Below, one piece after another: positions 8,556-16,222 of a stretch of DNA of 20,146 bases. The DNA comes from an uncultured bacterium (GTDB lineage: Bacteria > Cloacimonadota > Cloacimonadia > Cloacimonadales > Cloacimonadaceae): NCBI GenBank assembly GCA_937924555.1, contig CALDSN010000028.1, forward strand, positions 1 through 20,146, written 5' to 3'. Within the stretch, counting starts at the first letter, position 1, and every line of letters begins with the position of its first letter. Below the pieces are notes generated by a model. It was not told the DNA's origin. It worked only from the letters and a program-made list of their open reading frames with translations, and did no database searches. The position numbers and the translations under genes were made by a program.

Positions 8556-8616
8556 ATTGAGTGGACAAAATCAGGAAAGACCATTTTTTTGCACCTCATA
8601 TCCATCTTTATGTTAT

Positions 8617-8671
8617 CTAATCATCCTTTAGTCATTCCCTAATCATTCACTAATCACATTAGAGAATCACT
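8617..8671. repeat. 11-base periodic degenerate array
   Basis: Five adjacent 11-base units begin at 8617, 8628, 8639, 8650 and 8661: CTAATCATCCT, TTAGTCATTCC, CTAATCATTCA, CTAATCACATT, AGAGAATCACT. The first four share the frame YTARTCA and the fifth is degenerate. The period is exact and close to one helical turn. The array lies 44 bases past the stop codon of the XRE gene. A related array lies at the right window edge. Confidence 0.6.
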
Positions 8672-8714
8672 AATGCTTAATAAGTGGATAACACATTATC
8701 TTACTTACAGGTGC

Positions 8715-8930
8715 TTAGGATATTATAAACACCTCTTCCACCGTTTTGCCAAAGACTTTGGCGATTTTTATGGCAAGATACAGGGAGGGGAGGTATTTCC
8801 CTGCTTCCAAGGCAATGATGGTTTGGCGGGTTACATTCACCTGTTGGGCAAGCTGTTCCTGCGTCATTTCCCCTGCTTCGAAGCGGAGTTTGCGGATGAT
8901 GTTGCTCAGCTTGGCTTCATGCTTAAACAT
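8715..8930 (-). CDS. Small XRE-family transcriptional regulator (YozG-like)
   Basis: This 71-residue protein is almost entirely a Cro/C1-type helix-turn-helix. MTQEQLAQQVNVTRQTI (22-38) covers helices 2 and 3, then come LEAGKYLPSLYLAIKIAKVFG and the closing TVEEVF, all typical of the YozG/YgzD-like one-domain regulators. The ATG at 8930-8928 is preferred over longer readings: the frame stays open further upstream, but that part is out-of-frame translation of the membrane-protein gene, and GGGGAG sits six bases before this ATG. The start overlaps the stop of the upstream gene by eight bases, so the pair is probably translationally coupled. Such regulators usually control their own operon; the dyads at 9351-9415 are candidate targets. 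Confidence 0.88.
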   Translation of the reverse strand: MFKHEAKLSNIIRKLRFEAGEMTQEQLAQQVNVTRQTIIALEAGKYLPSLYLAIKIAKVFGKTVEEVFIIS

Positions 8931-9336
8931 AGAAAGCTCCCCGGCGGTAGAGCACAAGGATGGAAGCAGTCCAGAAGAGGTATAAGGATAGCCATCCGGT
9001 GAAGGCAAGCTGCAGCACCTGGTGGATGGGGACAGTTCCGCCATTGCGGTAGGCAAGGTATAGCGCAAGGGCATAGATGACCACCGTGGCGCAGAAGCCG
9101 TGGATGGCGATGATGGCAGCCTGGAGGCGGATGGTTTTATCCATCTCATCCAGTTGCTTGAAGCTTAGTCCATTTAGTTTGCGGATAATCCACAGGCTGA
9201 TGATGAACAGCACGAAGAGGCAGAGGATAATCTCGCTACGTAGAGCAGGAACAAGGGGGCTTACGCAGAACAGCAGTATGCTGAACAGCACGCTACAAAG
9301 CAGGCTTAGGCTTGCTTCTCTTTGTTGAATGGGCAT
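8923..9336 (-). CDS. Four-helix membrane protein paired with an XRE regulator (DUF2178-like)
   Basis: This 137-residue protein has four predicted membrane helices (about 10-30, 35-52, 72-96 and 105-130). A short conserved-looking segment DEMDKTIRLQAA (63-74) precedes the third; DUF2178-type proteins carry a DERxxxIxxKA motif at the same place. These proteins are commonly encoded directly before a small XRE regulator, as here. The ATG at 9336-9334 has AAGGAG at 9348-9343, six bases upstream. The function of the family is not established; a membrane partner or sensor for the regulator is a guess. The family assignment is tentative, the membrane topology less so. Confidence 0.7.
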   Translation of the reverse strand: MPIQQREASLSLLCSVLFSILLFCVSPLVPALRSEIILCLFVLFIISLWIIRKLNGLSFKQLDEMDKTIRLQAAIIAIHGFCATVVIYALALYLAYRNGGTVPIHQVLQLAFTGWLSLYLFWTASILVLYRRGAFYV

Positions 9337-9350
9337 CTTAATCTCCTTTG

Positions 9351-9374
9351 CTTGGCAGATTTAGGCTTGCCAAG
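9351..9374 (-). promoter_or_regulatory. Perfect 7-base inverted repeat in the operon leader
   Basis: CTTGGCA (9351-9357) and TGCCAAG (9368-9374) are exact inverse copies around a ten-base loop. The repeat ends two bases before the AAGGAG ribosome binding site of the membrane-protein gene. It could be an RNA hairpin affecting translation or an operator. Which one cannot be told from sequence. Confidence 0.5.
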
Positions 9375-9377
9375 GCA

Positions 9378-9390
9378 TGTAAAGCTTACA
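9378..9390 (-). promoter_or_regulatory. TGTAA-AGC-TTACA dyad
   Basis: A perfect five-base inverted repeat spaced by three bases lies between the promoter-like sequence and the leader hairpin of the membrane-protein/XRE operon. Its size and symmetry suit an operator for a small helix-turn-helix dimer, but no binding specificity is known. Confidence 0.4.
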
Positions 9391-9396
9391 GGACAC

Positions 9397-9425
9397 CATG
9401 TATTGTATGCCATACTATATGTCAA
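9397..9425 (-). promoter_or_regulatory. Promoter-like region with central dyad for the membrane-protein/XRE operon
   Basis: A perfect TTGACA reads on the minus strand at 9425-9420. The -10 position at 17 bases spacing reads TACATG, a weak match. GTATG-C-CATAC (9405-9415), a perfect dyad, lies in the spacer, where a bound repressor would block RNA polymerase. The transcript would begin near 9390 and have a leader of about 50 bases. Confidence 0.35.
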
Positions 9426-9556
9426 GTATTTTTTACATCACCCGGATTAATATGCGTGTAATGGGGGCTTGGGAGCTTGGACTAGGCGCAATAAAAAAAG
9501 ACTTTACTAAAATAGGCTGTTTCCAAACATGTGCTTAACTCTTAAGTGGAGGAAAA

Positions 9557-11809
9557 ATGCAGAGATTTTTGATGTGCAGCATGCTTATATTGCTGCTTAC
9601 AAGCATAGTCGGTACTTTGTTTGCCATGGGCGAAACCATCTATGAAATAAAGGTGGAAGGTGCCGCAAATATAGATGCAGAATTGGTTACATCCGCTCTC
9701 AGTTTCCGGGTGGGTGATACACTTGATCCGGAGGATGTGGCAAAATCCATCCGTAACCTGTACCGCATGGGAGTTTTTTCGGATATTCAGTTCCATTCGG
9801 AGCCATACCGAACCGGGATAAACATAAAGATATTGGTGCAGGAAAACCCTGTGGTGTCCAGCATTGAATACATTGGCTTCAAAGCGGTTAAGCGTGAGCG
9901 GATAGACGAGCTTGTAAGTTTACGCATTGGCAGCTACTGGAGCGAAGGGGTTAAAAACCAGCTTATCCGTAAACTGTCTGCGGAGTACTCCACTAAAGGC
10001 TTCACCAATGCCGATATTCAGGTGTTTGAAGCCAAGGGCACACAGGACAAGATTGGGGTGAAGGTGCAGGTGGAGGAAGGCAAGCGGGTATCCGTGAAGC
10101 AGATTACCTTCAATGGCAATAACTCTTTCGAAAGCAAAAAGCTCATCAAACGCATGAAGACCAAGCCTGCCAACTTCATCCGCTCGGGAAAGTTTGAGCA
10201 AGAGAAGTTCGATACAGACCTGATGAATCTCGCTGCATTTTACAAGAAAAATGGCTATATTGACGTTCAGGTTGGTCCCTATGAACTGGTTAGTATCAAT
10301 GAGAAATCCATGGAGTTGGTGATAAACATCGATGAAGGGATACAGTATAACTTTGGTTCGGTGCAGATAGAAGGTAACGAGCATTTTGATGATGCCACGC
10401 TGCAATCGCTGTTCACTTTAACGGCGGGTGAGCCTTTTGATCAGGAGAAGTTTGATTCCCAGTTGGGCAAGCTGTATGCCAAGTACTTTGATGAAGGCTA
10501 CATCTATTCTGAAGTGAAGCCGGAATATCAGAAGGATGATAACCTGGTGAATGTGGTGTTGAACATAAGCGAAAATACCCGTGCCCGCATCCGGCAGATA
10601 CACATCACGGGGAACCGTAAGACCAAAGAAAAGGTCATCCGCAGGCAGCTTGAGATTGCTCCAGGGGATTATTTCCGGCAGTCTCAGGTGCTTCGCAGCC
10701 AACAGAACATCTATAATCTGGGCTTTTTCGAGCAGGATATAAAGCTGGATTATGAACGCATCAACAGCGAAGGGGATATAGACCTGCAACTGGATGTGAT
10801 GGATAAAAGCAGCGGTGTGGCAAACGGTGGGGTTGGCTATAACTCCGAAGATAGCTTTGTGGGTCAGCTTTCCTTCTCGCAGAACAACCTCTTTGGCAAC
10901 AACTGGTCAAGTGGCTTGAAATGGGAGTTTGGCGGCAGCACACAGAACTTTGAATTTAACTTTACCAATCCCAATCTGTATGATTCGGATATCCTGATGG
11001 GCACCAATCTGTATTACACAAAGAAGGATTGGAGCTCGTTCTATTATGAGATTTACACTCGTGGTGCAGGGGTGCACTTGGGTCAGGCATTACCGTGGGT
11101 GGATAGAACCCGTATGGTATTGGGTTATTCGCTATACTCCAAGAAGTATCGGATAACGGATCTTGCCTCCATTATGGAAGACGAGGATGCCAATGCAACT
11201 TTGATTGAGCTTGATTCACTAGCGTGGAGATATACCAGCTCGGTGAACTTCACCCTCAGCAGAGATACGCGAGACAATGTGTTCTTCCCTACCACAGGCT
11301 CGCAGTTCACACTGTATTCGGAGCTGGCAGGTGGTCCCTTTGGCGGGAACTTTGATTACTTCAAGCAGATTGCCCAAGTGAACTGGTACACTGAGACATG
11401 GAAGAAGATTGTGTTGCGTACCAAATGGCGTTTCTGCTATGTATCACCATATGGCAACAGCACTGATGCTCCGCCGGATGAGAAGTTCTATCTGGGTGGA
11501 ACCGGTGCAGATGGCATTCGCGGTTTTGCGGACAGGTCTATCGGACCTGCTGGGGGTGGAACCAGAGCAATCCTGTTCTCCACCGAGCTTGGCTATCCCA
11601 TTGGCAGCGACCAGATTGTGGGCGTGGGCTTCTTTGATGCCGGGAACAGCTATAACAAGCTACGTGACTTTAACTTTATAGACTTTAAGAAAGGTGTGGG
11701 TGCAGGAATACGCATCCGCAGTCCGTTTGGCTTGATAGGCTTTGACTATGCCTATAACCTGAACGAAGGCGGATGGGAACCGCATTTGCAGTTTGGCATC
11801 ACCTTCTAA
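9557..11809 (+). CDS. bamA: Outer membrane protein assembly factor BamA
   Basis: This 750-residue Omp85 protein inserts beta-barrel proteins into the outer membrane. A signal peptide (hydrophobic 5-23) is followed by five POTRA domains (about 27-97, 98-175, 176-260, 263-340, 343-416), each with its G-N/G-F-like turn and N-x-Y-x-x-G-[FYV] helix (for example IRNLYRMGVF and QNIYNLGFF). The rest is a 16-strand barrel: G-x-G-Y-N-S at 426, the conserved IRGF motif (654-657), and a C-terminal beta-signal ending in Phe750. Length is close to the family norm. GGAGG at 9548-9552 precedes the ATG. It heads a run of eight genes with no room for internal promoters. No periplasmic chaperone gene follows, unlike the frequent bamA-skp order. 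Confidence 0.96.
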   Translation: MQRFLMCSMLILLLTSIVGTLFAMGETIYEIKVEGAANIDAELVTSALSFRVGDTLDPEDVAKSIRNLYRMGVFSDIQFHSEPYRTGINIKILVQENPVVSSIEYIGFKAVKRERIDELVSLRIGSYWSEGVKNQLIRKLSAEYSTKGFTNADIQVFEAKGTQDKIGVKVQVEEGKRVSVKQITFNGNNSFESKKLIKRMKTKPANFIRSGKFEQEKFDTDLMNLAAFYKKNGYIDVQVGPYELVSINEKSMELVINIDEGIQYNFGSVQIEGNEHFDDATLQSLFTLTAGEPFDQEKFDSQLGKLYAKYFDEGYIYSEVKPEYQKDDNLVNVVLNISENTRARIRQIHITGNRKTKEKVIRRQLEIAPGDYFRQSQVLRSQQNIYNLGFFEQDIKLDYERINSEGDIDLQLDVMDKSSGVANGGVGYNSEDSFVGQLSFSQNNLFGNNWSSGLKWEFGGSTQNFEFNFTNPNLYDSDILMGTNLYYTKKDWSSFYYEIYTRGAGVHLGQALPWVDRTRMVLGYSLYSKKYRITDLASIMEDEDANATLIELDSLAWRYTSSVNFTLSRDTRDNVFFPTTGSQFTLYSELAGGPFGGNFDYFKQIAQVNWYTETWKKIVLRTKWRFCYVSPYGNSTDAPPDEKFYLGGTGADGIRGFADRSIGPAGGGTRAILFSTELGYPIGSDQIVGVGFFDAGNSYNKLRDFNFIDFKKGVGAGIRIRSPFGLIGFDYAYNLNEGGWEPHLQFGITF

Positions 11810-12757
11810 ATGAAATATAAGCATCTCTTTGGTCCGGTTATCTCCCGCCGACTTGGCATATCCTTGGGAGTGGACTTGGTGCCATACAAATATTGCCCGC
11901 TTAGTTGCGTGTATTGCGAAGTGCAAGACACCACCAACCTGAGCGTACAAAGAGAGGAGTTCTTCCCTTTGGAAGAGATACTTGCAGAGTTGGATGAGTT
12001 TTTGGCAACTAAGCCGAAGCTGGATTATATCACCTTCTCCGGAGCGGGTGAGCCTACCCTGTATAGCAAATTGGGTGAGGTGGTGAAGCACATCAAAGCC
12101 AAGCATGGGGAATATCAGCTTGCTCTGCTAACCAACGGAGTGCTGTTGGGAAATCCTGAAGTGCGAAGAGAAGTGAGTGCCTGTGATGTGGTGTTGCCCT
12201 CTTTGGATGCAGCCACGGCGCAAGTGTTCTGTGCGATAAACCGTCCCCACTCCAGCTTGGAGATTGCACAGATTATCCGGGGCTTGGTGGAGTTCCGCAA
12301 GGGCTTTACGGGGAAGATATGGCTGGAGCTGTTCTTGGTTCCGGGCATAAACGACACCGAGGAAGAGCTAATAGCCTTAAAGGATGCAATCAGGCAGATT
12401 AAGCCGGATTTGGTGCAGCTAAACAGCCTTGATAGACCCGGCACCGAGAAGTGGGTTAAACCCCTTAGTTTGGCTGCCCTGAAACATGCCAAGAAACTCC
12501 TTAGCGACAAAATGGACATCCCGGTGGAGATAATAGCCAAAGTGAAGTATGATGCACAGGGAACGCACCTGGATGAAGATGTTAGCAGCATGATAAAAGC
12601 AACTCTGCAAAGGCGACCTTGCACCGCTGAAGAAATATCTGCCATGCTGGATATACACATCAACGAGATTGCCAAAGTGCTTCGTCAATTGCACTTGGAT
12701 GGCAAGGTGCAGGTTAAGCGTGAGAACCGAGGAATATTTTACACATGGAAGGAATAA
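11810..12757 (+). CDS. Radical SAM protein of the COG0731 type with C-terminal winged helix
   Basis: This 315-residue protein has the radical SAM cluster motif CPLSCVYC (Cys29, Cys33, Cys36), preceded by the family-typical FGPVISRRLGISLGVDLVP. It also has the GGE-like segment FSGAGEPTLY and further TIM-barrel strands (LLTNG, LPSLDA, LELFLVPGIND). Residues of about 255-315 form a winged helix-turn-helix (AEEISAMLDIHINEIAKVLRQL ending in GIFYTW). COG0731 includes the wyosine enzyme TYW1, but bacterial members of this short form have no settled substrate. The ATG abuts the bamA stop with no gap and no Shine-Dalgarno, so translation probably depends on reinitiation. A tRNA- or nucleotide-related role is possible but unproven. 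Confidence 0.85.
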   Translation: MKYKHLFGPVISRRLGISLGVDLVPYKYCPLSCVYCEVQDTTNLSVQREEFFPLEEILAELDEFLATKPKLDYITFSGAGEPTLYSKLGEVVKHIKAKHGEYQLALLTNGVLLGNPEVRREVSACDVVLPSLDAATAQVFCAINRPHSSLEIAQIIRGLVEFRKGFTGKIWLELFLVPGINDTEEELIALKDAIRQIKPDLVQLNSLDRPGTEKWVKPLSLAALKHAKKLLSDKMDIPVEIIAKVKYDAQGTHLDEDVSSMIKATLQRRPCTAEEISAMLDIHINEIAKVLRQLHLDGKVQVKRENRGIFYTWKE

Positions 12758-13449
12758 AATCTAACACTGCTATCATCACGGCTGCCGGAAGCGGGTTACG
12801 CCTTCCGGGAGCAACCAAAAAGCAATACCGCGAGTTGGCAGGCATCCCCATCCTTATCCGAAGCATGGAACCATTTATCCTATCCCCATTGGTGGATAAC
12901 ATCATTGTTACCTCGCCGGAGGATGATATCACCTTATGTGAGGCAATGATCCAGCAGTATTATGCGGACTACGATAAGCCGATATTGGTGATTGCCGGAG
13001 GCGGAGAAAGGCAAGATAGTGTGTTTGGTGCGCTGCAACGTTGCCCTGAGCAGACAGACTTTGTATTTATTCACGATGGAGTGCGCCCCTTTGTTACTTT
13101 AGACCTGCTGGAAGAGCTGTATCAGCTTGCCGTTGAAGAAGGCTCTGCCATTCCTGCTGCCAAGCTGAAGCACACCATCAAGGAAGTGGAAGGGCAGTAT
13201 GCCGTCACCACTCTTGACCGGGGCAGTTTGATTCAGGTATTCACCCCCCAGGTGTTTGCCTATCCACTTATCATGGATGCTTATCTGCAAGCATATACTG
13301 CGGGATATGTGGGCACGGATGATGCTTCATTGGTGGAACTGACGGGAAGCAAAGTACGGTATATGCTGAGCAGCGAGCTTAACCTGAAGATAACAGACGA
13401 GATAGATATGTTTTACGCCAACCAGATTATTATTAAGAATATGATATAA
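12745..13449 (+). CDS. ispD: 2-C-methyl-D-erythritol 4-phosphate cytidylyltransferase
   Basis: IspD transfers CMP from CTP to methylerythritol phosphate, the third step of the MEP isoprenoid pathway. The 234-residue protein shows the nucleotide-binding AAGSGLR with following Lys26 (13-26), GGGERQDSV (85-93), HDGVRP (110-115), a T-I-K segment at 144-146, TPQ (167-169), TDD (191-193) and NLKIT (213-217), in the right order and spacing. Length matches the family. The ATG lies inside the end of the radical SAM gene (13-base overlap), so the genes are translationally coupled. The later MEP enzyme IspF is three genes along, separated only by the GlmS-like gene. The family loop P-V-x-D-T-I-K is changed to PAAKLKHTIK, a modest departure. 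Confidence 0.95.
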   Translation: MEGIKSNTAIITAAGSGLRLPGATKKQYRELAGIPILIRSMEPFILSPLVDNIIVTSPEDDITLCEAMIQQYYADYDKPILVIAGGGERQDSVFGALQRCPEQTDFVFIHDGVRPFVTLDLLEELYQLAVEEGSAIPAAKLKHTIKEVEGQYAVTTLDRGSLIQVFTPQVFAYPLIMDAYLQAYTAGYVGTDDASLVELTGSKVRYMLSSELNLKITDEIDMFYANQIIIKNMI

Positions 13450-13458
13450 GGAACAGAC

Positions 13459-16218
13459 ATGGAGAACAGTAACAATAAGCTCAGAACCAAGTTGTTTGAT
13501 ATTTTGAACCTGGCAGCCAAGCGCATGCCTACCGTGCAAATTAAGCTTCCCCTTCCCGGCATAGGCTGTGGAGTTTTGGGTATGGCATTACCCAGAGTGT
13601 CCGTGAATCTGGGACAATATGCCTCCAAGCTGCTTAAAGCATTGGAATACCGCGGTTATGACAGCACAGGTGCTGCTTTTCAGGGTGATAGCCAAGAGAT
13701 AACGCTATTAAAGGATGTGGGCGCACCAAGCACTTTGGTTAAGACCTTGGGCATAGAGAAGCAAGCGGGTAAGATATTCTGCGGACAGGTGCGTTGGGCT
13801 ACCTTCGGCTTTGTGAACAAGGTGAATGCCCAGCCCCATGAAGTTAAATGCAAGAGGCACATATACGGTGCGCATAACGGCAATATCACCAATACCCGTG
13901 AACTTAAAGCTTTCCTCACCAAGGAAGGGCACTTCCCCAAGAGTGATAATGATGGCGAGATGCTGGTGCACAGTGTGGAGCATTATTTTGATATACAGAT
14001 GACCAAAGCGGGCAATCCCACAGACCATGAAGCCCGCAAGAGCTGTATGCGCCAGGCGATTATTGAGACAGCGGATAAGATTATCGGCAGCTATGCAGCA
14101 GTGATCGTGGATCCTGTAACCCAGACATCTTGGGCAATTAAAGCGGGTAGCAGCCTCTATTTCGGTATTGGAGTTATTGAAGACATGCCCTTTGGGCTTG
14201 CCTCCTCCGATCTTACCGCGGTACTGAGATTCACCAAACAATTGGTAAACCTGCGTGAAGGTGAGTTTGTGGAATACACCTCTGATTACTACCGCATCTA
14301 TGCTCAGAAAGACCTGAAGTTCAAGCGTTTGAACCAAGCAGATGAAGTGTGGAACAAGGGTGATGTTATCCCCACTCAACCGGTTTACTCCAAGCTGAGA
14401 GCAGAGGATGTGGAGCTATTACCCGAATTCGAATACTTCATGGAACAAGAGATATATGCCCAAAGCGAATCTACCGGTAAGCTGATTAAGCTGTTCCAAG
14501 GCGGCTCAAACTCCGGCAAACGCATGCTGAAGCTGATGGAAGAAGAGGGCTTGAAAGAGCTGATGCTGAAAGAGATGAACTCCATCATAGCAGCCCACAG
14601 CATGGATGAGAAGCACGTATTATTTGATGCTTTATACCATTCCGATGCCATGAACAAGCTATTTAACCGAGCTCAGAGTGCATACACTGCCATCTTTGAT
14701 GTGGCAGTGAAAGAGGATTTTGACAAGAAGTATTTCTTCTCCAACGAGAAGAACGTGTTCATCGAGCTGATGAACGGAGATTTTGACCTCAAGAAACTAA
14801 GCCTCTCCAAAGCCTTGGATGCAATCTCCGAAGAGATTAGCGTGAAAGAATTCGAGCACAGCGTGGAGGGATTCCTTTCCTTGGTTAAAAACACCATCCG
14901 CAACAATCGCAATGCCTATTCCATCGCTTGCGGAACCTCCTTCCATGCCACCAAGATAGCCGCTCTGTTCTTCAACCATATCGCCCGCATGGAAATCATC
15001 CCCATCCTTCCCGGAGACTTCCGTGGAGAGTATTCCAATTGCATCAAAGATAACGACCTCATCATTGGTGTATCCCAATCCGGTGAAACAAAGGACCTGA
15101 TAGACATCTTCAACGACATCGATTCGCAAAACCTCAGTGTCCGCAAGGTTGTGTTGGTGAACAACATGAACTCCACTTTGGGGCAGGAAAAGAGCGATGT
15201 GGCAATCCCTATCCTCTGCGGTCCCGAGATTGCCGTGCCTGCCACCAAGAGCTTCATGAACCAGATAACCCTGTTCTATTACCTTGCCATCCGAACTGCC
15301 GAGATGAAGCTGAAGGAACTGGATACCGAACTTAGCCCGGAAGTTCGCAAATCCCGCGAGGATGAGATTGCCAAGCGTTACCAATCCCTTGCCAACATCC
15401 CCTCACTACTGAAAGAAACTGTGGAAAGCACGGATGACTTGATAGACTCCATGGCAGCCAAGATTTACATGGAGCCTTCCTTGCACATTCTGGCCACCAA
15501 GATTAGCGGGGTAGCTATGGAAGGTGCACTGAAGATTCGCGAAACTGTATTGAACCATGCAGAAGGTCGTGAAGCCTCGGAGTTTAAGCACGGTCCCAAC
15601 ACCATCCTGGGTAAGAACACCGTGTTTGGCGTGAAGCATGTGCGCAGTTTTGTGCGTGCTTTCAGCGACATGATAGACCAAGTTAACACCCTGGGGCAGC
15701 AGCGCGGGATAGACCCCAGCGAGAATAAAGATATCTACAAAGCCTTGGGTGACTATATGTTTACCCATAACCAACCCTTCAACCTCTCCCCCCAAGGCTC
15801 CAAGCTGTTCCACGAACTGGTGGATGAGCATGATTTCTTTGAGCCGCTCTATCGTAATTACCCGCTTATCTACGTCACAGGTCCCGAAGAAAGAGACGTT
15901 AACCTCACCATTTCCCAGATAAATACGCATAAGATACGCGGAGCAAACACCTATGTGATTGCCGAGGAGAACGATCAACTCTTCAAGAATGCCTCCATCA
16001 ACCCCAACGAAGGCGGATACTATGGCTGGGCATATATCATGCTCCCTAAGACAGGCGATAGCTTGATGACCTGCTTCTCCGCTACCATTGTGCTTCAGCT
16101 TCTGGCACTGCGCATGAGTATTCGCAAGCTTAACAAACTGGACAAACTGGGTGTTATTGACCATGGCGTGCACCCCGATGTGCCCAAGAATGTCTCCAAA
16201 TCCATAACCGTGGACTAA
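13459..16218 (+). CDS. GlmS-like glutamine:fructose-6-phosphate amidotransferase, extended form with N-terminal leader
   Basis: This 919-residue relative of glucosamine-6-phosphate synthase (about 610 residues in E. coli) has an N-terminal class II glutaminase half and two SIS sugar domains. The nucleophile must be Cys37 (GCGVLGM), not residue 2, so a 36-residue leader has to be removed, as in PurF-type proenzymes. Glutaminase residues are kept: RWATFG (Arg113; the usual His after Thr is Phe), HNG (139-141) and Asp165. Synthase residues matching E. coli are kept too: CGTS (491-494), SQSGET (539-544), Lys692, Glu695, His711 and the Schiff-base Lys914 in SKSITVD. Extra blocks are about 155 residues between halves (about 330-475), 30 in the middle and about 85 near the end (about 715-800). 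AAGGA sits seven bases before the ATG. Likely product: GlcN-6-P for UDP-GlcNAc. An altered substrate is possible. Confidence 0.85.
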   Translation: MENSNNKLRTKLFDILNLAAKRMPTVQIKLPLPGIGCGVLGMALPRVSVNLGQYASKLLKALEYRGYDSTGAAFQGDSQEITLLKDVGAPSTLVKTLGIEKQAGKIFCGQVRWATFGFVNKVNAQPHEVKCKRHIYGAHNGNITNTRELKAFLTKEGHFPKSDNDGEMLVHSVEHYFDIQMTKAGNPTDHEARKSCMRQAIIETADKIIGSYAAVIVDPVTQTSWAIKAGSSLYFGIGVIEDMPFGLASSDLTAVLRFTKQLVNLREGEFVEYTSDYYRIYAQKDLKFKRLNQADEVWNKGDVIPTQPVYSKLRAEDVELLPEFEYFMEQEIYAQSESTGKLIKLFQGGSNSGKRMLKLMEEEGLKELMLKEMNSIIAAHSMDEKHVLFDALYHSDAMNKLFNRAQSAYTAIFDVAVKEDFDKKYFFSNEKNVFIELMNGDFDLKKLSLSKALDAISEEISVKEFEHSVEGFLSLVKNTIRNNRNAYSIACGTSFHATKIAALFFNHIARMEIIPILPGDFRGEYSNCIKDNDLIIGVSQSGETKDLIDIFNDIDSQNLSVRKVVLVNNMNSTLGQEKSDVAIPILCGPEIAVPATKSFMNQITLFYYLAIRTAEMKLKELDTELSPEVRKSREDEIAKRYQSLANIPSLLKETVESTDDLIDSMAAKIYMEPSLHILATKISGVAMEGALKIRETVLNHAEGREASEFKHGPNTILGKNTVFGVKHVRSFVRAFSDMIDQVNTLGQQRGIDPSENKDIYKALGDYMFTHNQPFNLSPQGSKLFHELVDEHDFFEPLYRNYPLIYVTGPEERDVNLTISQINTHKIRGANTYVIAEENDQLFKNASINPNEGGYYGWAYIMLPKTGDSLMTCFSATIVLQLLALRMSIRKLNKLDKLGVIDHGVHPDVPKNVSKSITVD

Positions 16219-16222
16219 GCTC

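Larger units (their letters stand above)
8331..8714. other. 384-base gap without a gene, with promoter and short repeats
   Basis: This AT-rich interval lies between the 3' end of the XRE gene and the 5' end of the TPR gene. It has a -10-like TATAAT on the minus strand (8384-8379), an imperfect inverted repeat around 8477-8499 (TTGTAAGG facing CCTTATACAA), a 13-base tandem duplication (8530-8555) and an 11-base periodic array (8617-8671). I see no reading frame worth calling. Confidence 0.6.

Noticed and set aside
8673..9002. 109-codon plus-strand frame over the XRE gene
   Set aside because: It is antisense to the XRE and membrane-protein genes and shows no domain.
8931..9149. N-terminal extension of the XRE regulator
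   Set aside because: The added 73 residues are out-of-frame translation of the membrane-protein gene; the ATG at 8930 with GGGGAG gives the normal family length.
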